The notes under the pieces were generated by a model that worked only from the letters and a program-made list of their open reading frames with translations, searched no databases and was not told the origin of the DNA. A stretch of DNA of 7,037 nucleotides, taken from UBA5862 sp002408105. GTDB taxonomy: Bacteria > Pseudomonadota > Gammaproteobacteria > Pseudomonadales > UBA5862. Both the position numbers and the translations under genes were made by a program. The stretch lies in contig JAXHVB010000045.1 in the NCBI GenBank assembly GCA_034189125.1, positions 1 through 7,037 on the forward strand, given 5' to 3'. Of the stretch, positions 1-5,804 are shown one piece after another (position 1 is the stretch's first letter; each line of letters begins with the position of its first letter).

Positions 1-1
1 C

Positions 2-211
2 GGTCAGATGTGGTGGGAAGCGGACATCGATGGACCGCTTGGTTTCAGCGACGAGCGCGATGGGTCGACGCTGTTTTACGGCGTGGGGGTCGCCCTCAAG
101 CTGCTGCCCAACTTGAATGTTCGGGCCGAGTACGAGCGGGCCGAGTTGGATGACGACGACGTTGATGCCGATGTGGACTTCGCGTCGATTGGGGCCGAGT
201 TCATTTTCTAA
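2..211 (+). CDS. C-terminal end of an outer-membrane beta-barrel protein (5' truncated by window edge)
   Basis: Only the last 69 codons are present; the frame is open to the left edge, so the start lies outside the window. The visible part has the alternating polar/hydrophobic pattern of antiparallel beta strands: a tyrosine/glycine-rich strand (FYGVGVALKLL), a turn (PNLN), a strand with alternating charges (VRAEYERAEL), an acidic loop (DDDDVDADVD) and a final strand, FASIGAEFIF. A terminal strand ending in phenylalanine is the known signal recognised by the BAM assembly machinery. The pattern fits small eight-stranded barrels of the OmpA-like or OMP_b-brl type, but too little is present to name the family or function. 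The cell location would be the outer membrane. The gene converges on psd, with a probable terminator just downstream of its TAA stop. Confidence 0.75.
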   Translation, partial: GQMWWEADIDGPLGFSDERDGSTLFYGVGVALKLLPNLNVRAEYERAELDDDDVDADVDFASIGAEFIF

Positions 212-227
212 ATTGCTAGGAATATGG

Positions 228-265
228 GGGTGGGGCGTGCTTCCAGTGCCACCACCCTGCTTTTT
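228..265 (+). terminator. Probable intrinsic terminator of the beta-barrel gene
   Basis: GGGTGG plus GGC (228-236) pairs with GCC and CCACCC (248-257), giving nine base pairs interrupted by one bulged A at 251, with an 11-base loop. A run of five T (261-265) follows after TGC. It sits 16 bp after the TAA stop of the plus-strand gene, in the convergent gap before psd ends. The T tract is short and set off by three bases, so efficiency is uncertain. On the opposite strand no comparable T run follows, so it is probably not bidirectional. Confidence 0.55.
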
Positions 266-298
266 AGTTTAACTTGGCTTGATTGCTGGAGCTGCACT

Positions 299-1180
299 TC
301 AAGATTTTTCTGCGTCCGAGGAAAGATTCAGCGCGCCTGTTTCGGACAGCCGGGCGAGAGGCTGCCCGAGCTGGACTCGGCCAGGTTGTGCTGCATCCCA
401 GTCTGCACGACCTGGCTCTGTGATGACAATCACGGTTGATCCCAGTCGGAAGCAGCCCGCCTCTTCGCCCTGCTGCAGATCGACAGTCGCTGGTGGATAC
501 AGCCAGCGTTCGGTTTTTCGCCCTGGAGGCGACACGGTTCCCGCCCATGTGGTGTCGATGCCGCCGACAATCATCGCTCCCACAAACACCATCGCGAGCA
601 GGCCCGCATCGGTGTGGAAATAACACACCACCCGTTCGTTGCGGGCGAATAGCCCAGGAACTTGCGCTGCGGTGGTTTGGTTGACTGAGAACAGGCGTCC
701 GGGGATGTAGCGCATCTCGACCAACCTTCCAGAGATCGGCATATGGATGCGGTGGTAGTCGCCAGGGGCCAAGTACAGGGTTCCGAAATCGCCACCTTTA
801 AACTGCGCTGCTCGGGTTCGATCGCCCAGTAGAGCAGTGAGGTCGTACTCGTGGCCTTTGGCCTGCAACAGCCGCTCGCCATCGAGCCTGCCATACTCGC
901 TCAGGGTTCCGTCGACCGGAGAAATGAGGGCGTTTGTGCACTTTGGAATTGATCTGACCCCAGGTTTTAAGGCGCGCGTAAAAAATGCGTTGAAGGTGGT
1001 GTAGGACTCAGGCTTCTCGAACTCCGCCTCACTCATGTCGACGCCGTAGGCGCGAATCCAGGCGTGAATCCAGGGCTGCACCAGCCAGGGCCATTTCCGC
1101 TGCGCAAGCCAGCCGAATATCCGCGTGATTCCATGCTGGGGCAGGGGATACTGCAACAGGGCGAACAGCCGTTCTGGCAT
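299..1180 (-). CDS. psd: Phosphatidylserine decarboxylase proenzyme
   Basis: Psd converts phosphatidylserine to phosphatidylethanolamine at the inner membrane. The 293-residue proenzyme should cleave itself into a beta chain and a short alpha chain carrying an N-terminal pyruvoyl group. The cleavage motif LGST is present at 246-249, with the cut expected between Gly247 and Ser248. The other self-processing residues are visible: Asp90 in SPVDGT, and His143 and His146 in YHRIHMP, matching E. coli Asp90, His144 and His147. The N-terminal FNAFFTRALKPG segment (63-74) is also typical of bacterial Psd. The protein is somewhat shorter than the E. coli one (322). The ATG has a strong ribosome-binding site, AGAGGAA at 1188-1194, seven bases upstream. 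It lies 82 bp downstream of the HDOD gene, with its own possible promoter in that gap. Codons 71-82 are unusually AT-rich (see findings). Confidence 0.97.
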   Translation of the reverse strand: MPERLFALLQYPLPQHGITRIFGWLAQRKWPWLVQPWIHAWIRAYGVDMSEAEFEKPESYTTFNAFFTRALKPGVRSIPKCTNALISPVDGTLSEYGRLDGERLLQAKGHEYDLTALLGDRTRAAQFKGGDFGTLYLAPGDYHRIHMPISGRLVEMRYIPGRLFSVNQTTAAQVPGLFARNERVVCYFHTDAGLLAMVFVGAMIVGGIDTTWAGTVSPPGRKTERWLYPPATVDLQQGEEAGCFRLGSTVIVITEPGRADWDAAQPGRVQLGQPLARLSETGALNLSSDAEKS

Positions 1181-1221
1181 CTGCGTGTTCCTCTTCTGCG
1201 CGGGTGATCACAGTGAGTCGC

Positions 1222-1230
1222 ATTGTACCA
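1222..1230 (-). promoter_or_regulatory. Candidate extended -10 promoter for psd
   Basis: On the minus strand this reads TGGTACAAT: an extended -10 (TG, one base, then TACAAT, five of six matches to TATAAT). No good -35 hexamer is visible at 16-18 bp, which extended -10 promoters can tolerate. Transcription would start near 1215, giving a leader of about 35 bases before the psd ATG. The 8-bp palindrome GTGATCAC lies just downstream at 1204-1211. This is the only such element in the HDOD-psd gap. Whether psd uses it or depends on read-through from rsgA is not decided by sequence. Confidence 0.45.
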
Positions 1231-1262
1231 GCCGGGTTCGAAGCGCTGAGGGCGTGGGTGTG

Positions 1263-2882
1263 TCAGCGTGCCCGGCGTGCGAGATGCGCGAGCACATGGT
1301 TTGCGCCTGCAGCAAGGTTCTTAAATAGTTTGAACTGTAGAGCGCTGGGCGTCGGTGCATTCGGGCCGGCATCTGCGTAGCACAACCCCACCGGCCTTTC
1401 GTTTGCGAACAGTGACATCATCATGAAGCAGTCGCACTGGGTGGCGCGCAAAAAGCTCGCCGGTAGCTGCGGCAACACACGGTCGCGGTTCTGCGCATTG
1501 AGCAGTAAAGCCGTTGGCTGTCGAAGCAATTGGGCGAGCAGCCCGGCCCGCATGTCGATCGAGAGGCCCGTCAGATCCTGTTGACCCGGGGTTGTTCGGG
1601 TGTAGGTGAACTGCAGCACCTGCTGGGCTGGGCGCAGCAGTGCAATGCCCACACGAGACAAGCCCACTCCAGAACTGAAACCTTCCAGCAGTTGCTGACA
1701 CAGGTCATTGAGGTCTTTGAAGGTATCTGGTTGCCTGTGCAGTCGTTCAGTGACGCAGCGCAGCAGGGCAGCGTCAGGCCTGCCAGGCGCTTGCGGCGGT
1801 GAACGGGCCGAGTCTGCGGACGGTTCAGGTTGGCCTGCCGGCGTCGCTTGCTCGACCGCTGCAATTGGTTTTTCTGTGTTGCGGATTGGTGATTCCTGGG
1901 TTTCAAATTCCGCTTGAGCTTGCCGATCCATCTTGAGCATCACCAGGCGCAGCCCCGGGTTGATAGCGTTCGGCAGGTCGAAAGCGCCGGCGCACTGCAG
2001 TGTCCCGGCGAGTGCCAGCTTTCGTGCTGCTTCGACGCTGGTCCGCAGGTGACCGGCCATCATGCGCTCCGTGGCATGTTGGGCCTCGCCGTCCTGTTGT
2101 TCGAAGTGAGCCACCCAGCGATGGGCCAGCACGAGGGAGGTGACTGGAGCATGCATGACCCGCAGCAACTCGGCGTGCTCAGGATCGGGTGCGTCGCCTC
2201 GGGTGCGGGCGTGGCTCGCGAGTTGTCGCAGCATGGATTCGCTTGGTTGCTGGGACGGAGACAGAGCTTGCGCGGTGAGCCGGGGCAGGCGCCAGGCCTG
2301 GGCCAATTGATAGCTGAGCCCCTCCAGCGAGACATCGAAGCGCGCCCGTTCGGCATTGCGGCGGGCGTCTTCATCGGCGTAGGGGCCGCGCGCTTCGATC
2401 TCGCGCATCAGGTCGCAGGCGCTGTGCCAGCAAGCCCAGTACCCCATGCGTGTGAACAGCGTGCCCCAGAACATTTCCTCGCCAGAGTAATGGCCTTTGT
2501 GCACCGCAATCGCTTTGGCAATGTAGGCGGCATGCAGTCCGCGGGTGACTTCTCCGAGGTACTCCGGCTGGGCCGTTCTCAGGTCTGCTTGCCGCTCGCA
2601 GAGCTTCAGCACCTGGTGTACGCCGAGCAGTGAGACACCGTGCTCGATGTTGCGCACCTCGGTGACCCGCTCTCGTCCATCGCGGCCGGCTTTGATGAAG
2701 AGGTTCAGGCACAGCAATGGGTTGGTGCGCAGAACCGCTGCGATCTTGTCGTAGCGGGGCGATTCGCTGGCCGCGACCCGAAGTGCGCCCAGGGTGGAGC
2801 GTGGCGCGGGCAGGCTGATCTGCTCGAGGCGGGTGACCCAATCGATCTCGGCTTCTGTCTGTTGCACGGAGGCGCTCGGCAT
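1263..2882 (-). CDS. HDOD-domain protein with C-terminal GAF-like domain
   Basis: A 539-residue predicted cytoplasmic signalling protein with no signal peptide or membrane segment. Residues about 20-215 look like an HDOD domain: the family's opening LPAP, then a helix pair ending in RTNPLLCLNLFIKA and the segment IEHGVSLLGVHQVLKLC, which matches the conserved 'aI.llG...v..l' part. HDOD domains resemble HD phosphohydrolases but generally lack catalytic metal ligands, and act as signalling outputs. A Pro/Ala/Glu-rich linker (about 328-368) leads to a GAF-like domain (about 370-535) with its characteristic late strand pair, MMMSLFANERPVGLCYAD. The ligand and partner are unknown. The start is the ATG at 2880-2882, preceded by AAGGG (2889-2893, six-base spacing). 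The frame opens further to a TTG at 2925-2927 with no ribosome-binding site. It lies 102 bp after rsgA and 82 bp before psd on the same strand. Confidence 0.85.
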   Translation of the reverse strand: MPSASVQQTEAEIDWVTRLEQISLPAPRSTLGALRVAASESPRYDKIAAVLRTNPLLCLNLFIKAGRDGRERVTEVRNIEHGVSLLGVHQVLKLCERQADLRTAQPEYLGEVTRGLHAAYIAKAIAVHKGHYSGEEMFWGTLFTRMGYWACWHSACDLMREIEARGPYADEDARRNAERARFDVSLEGLSYQLAQAWRLPRLTAQALSPSQQPSESMLRQLASHARTRGDAPDPEHAELLRVMHAPVTSLVLAHRWVAHFEQQDGEAQHATERMMAGHLRTSVEAARKLALAGTLQCAGAFDLPNAINPGLRLVMLKMDRQAQAEFETQESPIRNTEKPIAAVEQATPAGQPEPSADSARSPPQAPGRPDAALLRCVTERLHRQPDTFKDLNDLCQQLLEGFSSGVGLSRVGIALLRPAQQVLQFTYTRTTPGQQDLTGLSIDMRAGLLAQLLRQPTALLLNAQNRDRVLPQLPASFLRATQCDCFMMMSLFANERPVGLCYADAGPNAPTPSALQFKLFKNLAAGANHVLAHLARRAR

Positions 2883-2888
2883 GGTCGA

Positions 2889-2893
2889 CCCTT
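2889..2893 (-). promoter_or_regulatory. Ribosome-binding site that fixes the HDOD gene start
   Basis: AAGGG on the minus strand, six bases upstream of the ATG at 2880-2882. The competing upstream TTG (2925-2927) has no purine-rich stretch in front of it, so this site decides for the shorter protein. Confidence 0.7.
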
Positions 2894-2984
2894 GTGGCGA
2901 GTGGCCGGGAGTTTCAGGCAGGGGCAATGGAATTAGTGTAGCTCGTTTTCTGAGCAGGCTGACCGCGGGCGGGGCAGTGCCGCG

Positions 2985-4004
2985 CTAAGGCGCACCACCC
3001 AGACCCCGCTCGCGCAAGATGCGCTCTAGGCTTTGCCTGCGGGACGGGGCCATGGCGCCATTCCGAATGTATTCGCGCAGTGCGCACCCCGGCTCCTGCT
3101 GGTGGGTGCAGCTGCGAAACCGGCAATGGCCCAAGGCGGGCGCCAGTTCCACGAACCCTGCATAGATCTCCTTGACGTCGAGGTGGCCGAGGCCGAATTC
3201 CCGGATTCCGGGGGAGTCGATCAGTTGACCGCCCTCCGGGAGGTGGTAGAGCCTGGCGTTGGTGGTGGTGTGCTTGCCCCGGGCGTTGGCTGCGGACACG
3301 GTGCCTGTGCGCAGCCGCTCATGGGGCAGCAAGGTTTGAATCAGTGCGGATTTTCCAACCCCTGAGGCGCCCACCACCACGGATATTCGGCCCCTGAGTG
3401 CGGCCCGCAGGTCAGCCATGCCCTGGACCTGACGGCTTGACACAGCAAGCGTTGCATATCCGAGCGCACGGTACATCCGGCCAAGGGATTCGGCCGTTGT
3501 GGCCCGCTGCGGGAGTTCCTTGACGAGGTCGATTTTGTTGATCACCACCAGCGCCTCGGCGCCGAGGGCGGCGATGGCGATCAGGTGGCGGTCAATCTGT
3601 AGTTCCAGGGGTTCGGGGTCCAGTGCCATCACCAGCACCACCTGGTCGATGTTGGCGGCAATCGGTTTGAGGGCGCCATCAAATCCGGGGCGTTCGAGGG
3701 CATTGCGCCGGGGCAGGCGTGATTCGATCACCCCCTGGTCTTGCGGGCGGTTGGGCGGCACCCACAGCACCTTGTCGCCAGGCACCGGAGTGGGCAGGTT
3801 GGCACGCAGGTGGCAGCCGTACCGGTGGCCTTCGGGGTCTTCGACCTCAAGCCGTTGGCCGAGGTTGGCGATCACAAGCCCCTCTGCGGCGGGTGCACTG
3901 GTCGATTCGCTTCCTCCCCCCGATTGCAGCGGAGACCGGCGGTGCGCGATGCGTCGGCGCTGTTGCTCGGAGAGGCGCCGCTTAGGCATGCTGGCGGTGG
4001 GCAT
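2985..4004 (-). CDS. rsgA: Small ribosomal subunit biogenesis GTPase RsgA
   Basis: RsgA (YjeQ) binds immature 30S subunits and hydrolyses GTP in late maturation. The 339-residue protein shows the family's circularly permuted G domain after an N-terminal OB-fold (about 42-100). G4 NKID is at 156-159 and the G5-like SS at 189-190. These precede the P-loop GASGVGKS at 212-219, a threonine-rich G2 (TTT, 246-248) and G3 DSPG at 263-266. The C-terminal zinc knuckle is complete: Cys294, Cys299, His301 and Cys307 (C-x4-C-x-H-x5-C). The basic N-terminus (MPKRRLSEQQRRR) fits ribosome binding. The start chosen is the ATG at 4002-4004 with AAAAGG ten bases upstream. A GTG at 4068-4070 would extend it by 22 residues but lacks a ribosome-binding site and would collide with orn's leader. 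An internal ATG at 3987-3989 has no ribosome-binding site. It diverges from orn. Confidence 0.96.
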   Translation of the reverse strand: MPTASMPKRRLSEQQRRRIAHRRSPLQSGGGSESTSAPAAEGLVIANLGQRLEVEDPEGHRYGCHLRANLPTPVPGDKVLWVPPNRPQDQGVIESRLPRRNALERPGFDGALKPIAANIDQVVLVMALDPEPLELQIDRHLIAIAALGAEALVVINKIDLVKELPQRATTAESLGRMYRALGYATLAVSSRQVQGMADLRAALRGRISVVVGASGVGKSALIQTLLPHERLRTGTVSAANARGKHTTTNARLYHLPEGGQLIDSPGIREFGLGHLDVKEIYAGFVELAPALGHCRFRSCTHQQEPGCALREYIRNGAMAPSRRQSLERILRERGLGGAP

Positions 4005-4010
4005 GTTGGT

Positions 4011-4033
4011 GGCGCCTTTTCCACTGGGGCGCC
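4011..4033 (-). promoter_or_regulatory. GC hairpin overlapping the rsgA ribosome-binding site
   Basis: GGCGCC occurs at 4011-4016 and again at 4028-4033; being self-complementary, the two can pair as a six-bp all-GC stem with an 11-base loop. On the minus strand, the rsgA Shine-Dalgarno AAAAGG (4015-4020) has its two G bases inside the stem and its A bases in the loop. If the rsgA transcript starts upstream of 4033, the fold would partly hide the site. I could not identify a clear rsgA promoter, so this remains conditional. Confidence 0.35.
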
Positions 4034-4046
4034 GTTGCTTGGAGGT

Positions 4047-4052
4047 TAGAAT
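4047..4052 (+). promoter_or_regulatory. Candidate -10 element for orn
   Basis: TAGAAT (five of six matches to TATAAT) lies 31 bp before the orn ATG in the rsgA-orn divergent gap, giving a short leader. No convincing -35 is present at 16-18 bp upstream (the sequence there is CTGGGG), so the call rests mainly on position and on being an AT-rich spot in GC-rich DNA. The orn ribosome-binding site AGGAG is at 4073-4077. Confidence 0.4.
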
Positions 4053-4083
4053 GCCCGCAGGCAAACCCACTCAGGAGTGCACC

Positions 4084-4638
4084 ATGGGCGAACAGCAGCG
4101 CCTCATCTGGATCGACCTGGAGATGACCGGACTCGACCCCCTGGGGGACCGCATCATCGAAATTGCCACCTTGGTTACCGACAAGGACCTCAATGAGATC
4201 GCCGTTGGACCGGTGCTGGCGGTCCGCCAGGATGAAGCTCGGCTCGCGGCCATGGATGAGTGGAATCAGACCCACCACGGCGCGTCGGGTTTGATTGATC
4301 GGGTGCGTTCCAGCCGCTACGACGAGGCCGATGTTGAGCGCTTGACCCTGGAGTTTTTGAGCGCACACCTGGCGGCGGGGGAGTCGCCCATGTGCGGCAA
4401 CAGCATCTGCCAGGACCGGCGGTTTCTCGCGCGCTACATGCCGCAACTGGAGCGTTTTTTCCATTACCGAAACCTTGATGTCAGCACCATCAAAGAGTTG
4501 GCGCGCCGCTGGCGGCCAGATCTGCTGGATGGTTTTCGCAAGCAGGCGAGCCACATTGCACTTGAGGATGTGCGTGAGTCCATTGCCGAGTTGGCATACT
4601 ACCGGACCCATTTCTTCCGGGCTTCCGGGGTCAGTTGA
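4084..4638 (+). CDS. orn: Oligoribonuclease
   Basis: Orn is the 3'-5' exoribonuclease that degrades two- to five-nucleotide RNAs, chiefly dinucleotides, to mononucleotides at the end of RNA turnover. Where cyclic-di-GMP is used, Orn also clears pGpG. The 184-residue protein has the complete DEDDh catalytic set: Asp11 and Glu13 (WIDLEMTGLDP), Asp111 (CQDRRFL), His157 and Asp162 (HIALEDVRESI). Each is one residue earlier than in E. coli Orn, and total length is close to the usual 180. The ATG has AGGAG six bases upstream. The same frame is open for another 195 codons upstream (from 3499), but that stretch is antisense to rsgA and does not resemble Orn. It diverges from rsgA, and its last 40 bp overlap the 3' end of queG on the other strand, including codons for the conserved AYYRTHFF end. 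Confidence 0.97.
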   Translation: MGEQQRLIWIDLEMTGLDPLGDRIIEIATLVTDKDLNEIAVGPVLAVRQDEARLAAMDEWNQTHHGASGLIDRVRSSRYDEADVERLTLEFLSAHLAAGESPMCGNSICQDRRFLARYMPQLERFFHYRNLDVSTIKELARRWRPDLLDGFRKQASHIALEDVRESIAELAYYRTHFFRASGVS

Positions 4639-5729
4639 TCGAGTGCCCATTGCAGGTGCTCGCGCAGCAGCTCCGACGTATCAGCGGCCTCGGCAGCAGC
4701 GCTAAGCGCCACAACCGCTCGCTCGCAATCGGCTTCCAGCGGGGCCGAACGCAGCCAATTCCCCAGCGCCACCACCAAGTTGCGACGAAAGCCGGAGTAG
4801 CCGGCCCTGCGGATTGGAGACCCCGCCGTGCGTTCCAGGAAGGTCGCCTCATCCCAGTTGAACAGTGTGAGCAATTCCATGGCGTCCAGGCCGTGGCGGG
4901 CCTGAAAGTCGCCCTCACTGCTGTGTTTCGCGAAGCGGTTCCAAGGGCACACCCATTGGCAGTCATCGCAGCCGAACACCCGGTTGCCCATGAGCGGGCG
5001 AAGTGATTCGGGGATCGGCCCGCGGTTTTCGATGGTGAGGTAGGAAATACACCGGCGTGCGTTGAGTTGGTAGGGGCCGCGAAATGCGCCTGTCGGGCAG
5101 ACGTCCAGGCATGCGCTGCAGCGCCCACAGCTGCCGGTGCGGTCGGGTTGGGGGTCGAGCGGCAGCGGCGCATCGAGGTAAATCTCACCCAGAAAAAACC
5201 AAGAGCCCGCTTCTCGGTTGAGCAACAGGGTGTTCTTGCCGATCCAGCCCAGCCCCGCTTTGGCAGCAAGCGCCTTCTCCATCACCGGCGCGGAGTCCAC
5301 GAACACCCGATAGCCGAGCCCAGAGAGTTCGGTGTGAATGCGCTCGGCAAGGGTGGCCAATCGTTTGCGCACGGTCTTGTGGTAGTCACGCCCGAGGGCA
5401 TACCGCGAGATGTACGCCATGCTCGGGTCTGCCAAGATGCGCAGCGGCTGGGTGTCGGGCGGCAGATAGTTCATGCGCACCGACACCACCCGCAGTGTTC
5501 CGGGAACCAGTTCTGCGGGCCGGGTCCGTTTGTGTCCATGGCGGTGCATGTAGTCTAGGCTGGCGTGGTCGCCTCGTTTCAACCAGTTCGCCAGGTGGCC
5601 TTCGGCTTCGCTGAGGTCGGTGTCGGTCACACCGAGTTGATCAAAGCCGAGCTCACGCGCCCACTGCTCCATGCGCAGGCGCAGGGCGTGCAACTCGGGG
5701 TGTTCAGGCGCCTGTTGAGGTGGGTTCAT
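4599..5729 (-). CDS. queG: Epoxyqueuosine reductase QueG
   Basis: QueG reduces epoxyqueuosine to queuosine at the wobble position (34) of GUN-anticodon tRNAs, using cobalamin and two [4Fe-4S] clusters. The 376-residue protein matches the usual length (E. coli 379). The cluster ligands are clear: Cys201, Cys204, Cys207 and Cys211-Pro (CGRCSACLDVCP), then Cys227, and Cys254, Cys257 and Cys261-Pro (CDDCQWVCPWN). The cobalamin-domain segment VFVDSAPVMEKALA contains Asp145, the likely equivalent of the proposed proton donor. LGFDQLGVTDTDLSEAE (27-43) is typical of the N-terminus. The start is the ATG at 5727-5729, which gives a family-like N-terminus but has no good ribosome-binding site. The alternative TTG at 5802-5804 adds 25 unlikely residues. 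It diverges from nnr and converges with orn. The stop is TAG. Confidence 0.96.
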   Translation of the reverse strand: MNPPQQAPEHPELHALRLRMEQWARELGFDQLGVTDTDLSEAEGHLANWLKRGDHASLDYMHRHGHKRTRPAELVPGTLRVVSVRMNYLPPDTQPLRILADPSMAYISRYALGRDYHKTVRKRLATLAERIHTELSGLGYRVFVDSAPVMEKALAAKAGLGWIGKNTLLLNREAGSWFFLGEIYLDAPLPLDPQPDRTGSCGRCSACLDVCPTGAFRGPYQLNARRCISYLTIENRGPIPESLRPLMGNRVFGCDDCQWVCPWNRFAKHSSEGDFQARHGLDAMELLTLFNWDEATFLERTAGSPIRRAGYSGFRRNLVVALGNWLRSAPLEADCERAVVALSAAAEAADTSELLREHLQWALDQLTPEARKKWVR

Positions 5730-5754
5730 GGGTGCGTGTACCGATCCACTGAGC

Positions 5755-5784
5755 TGTATAATTGTGCCACGGGGCGCGTGTCGC
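5755..5784 (-). promoter_or_regulatory. Candidate queG promoter
   Basis: On the minus strand, GCGACA (5779-5784, four of six matches to TTGACA) and TATACA (5755-5760, four of six to TATAAT) are separated by 18 bp. Transcription would begin near 5748, leaving a leader of about 20 bases with no clear Shine-Dalgarno. The -10 shares its TATA with the opposing nnr -10, so the two promoters would overlap. Confidence 0.35.
5757..5762 (+). promoter_or_regulatory. Candidate nnr -10 element
   Basis: A perfect TATAAT in an otherwise GC-rich divergent gap, 42 bp before the preferred nnr GTG start. There is no clear -35; the hexamer at 17 bp is GCGTGT. The predicted start of transcription, near 5769, leaves room for the GGTGAG ribosome-binding site. 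Confidence 0.45.
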
Positions 5785-5789
5785 CCGAC

Positions 5790-5795
5790 GGTGAG
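5790..5795 (+). promoter_or_regulatory. Ribosome-binding site supporting the nnr GTG start
   Basis: GGTGAG lies nine bases upstream of the GTG at 5805-5807. An earlier in-frame GTG (5778-5780) has GGGG only three bases upstream, too close to work well. No in-frame ATG occurs between the promoter and the first conserved segment. Confidence 0.5.
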
Positions 5796-5804
5796 TACCC
5801 CCAA

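Noticed and set aside
264..626. Overlapping short open frames on both strands at the 3' end of psd
   Set aside because: They lie inside psd in other frames, and psd has intact motifs there, including the LGST processing site.
1914..2633. 239-codon open frame on the plus strand
   Set aside because: It lies entirely antisense to the HDOD gene, shows no recognisable domain, and such frames are common opposite GC-rich genes.
2883..2984. Possible terminator or promoter in the rsgA-HDOD gap
   Set aside because: GCTC...GAGC around 2941-2955 gives only a four-bp stem without a T run. TACACT on the minus strand matches only four of six -10 bases and lacks a -35.
4068..4070. GTG as the rsgA start
   Set aside because: It has no ribosome-binding site, places the start within orn's own leader, and the added residues do not resemble RsgA.
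3499..4083. In-frame 195-codon extension upstream of orn
   Set aside because: It is antisense to rsgA, arginine- and serine-rich in composition and unlike Orn. The ATG at 4084 with AGGAG in front gives a family-length protein.
3982..4650. 222-codon minus-strand open frame opposite orn
   Set aside because: It mirrors orn, has no domain signature, and would overlap the rsgA start and the queG end.
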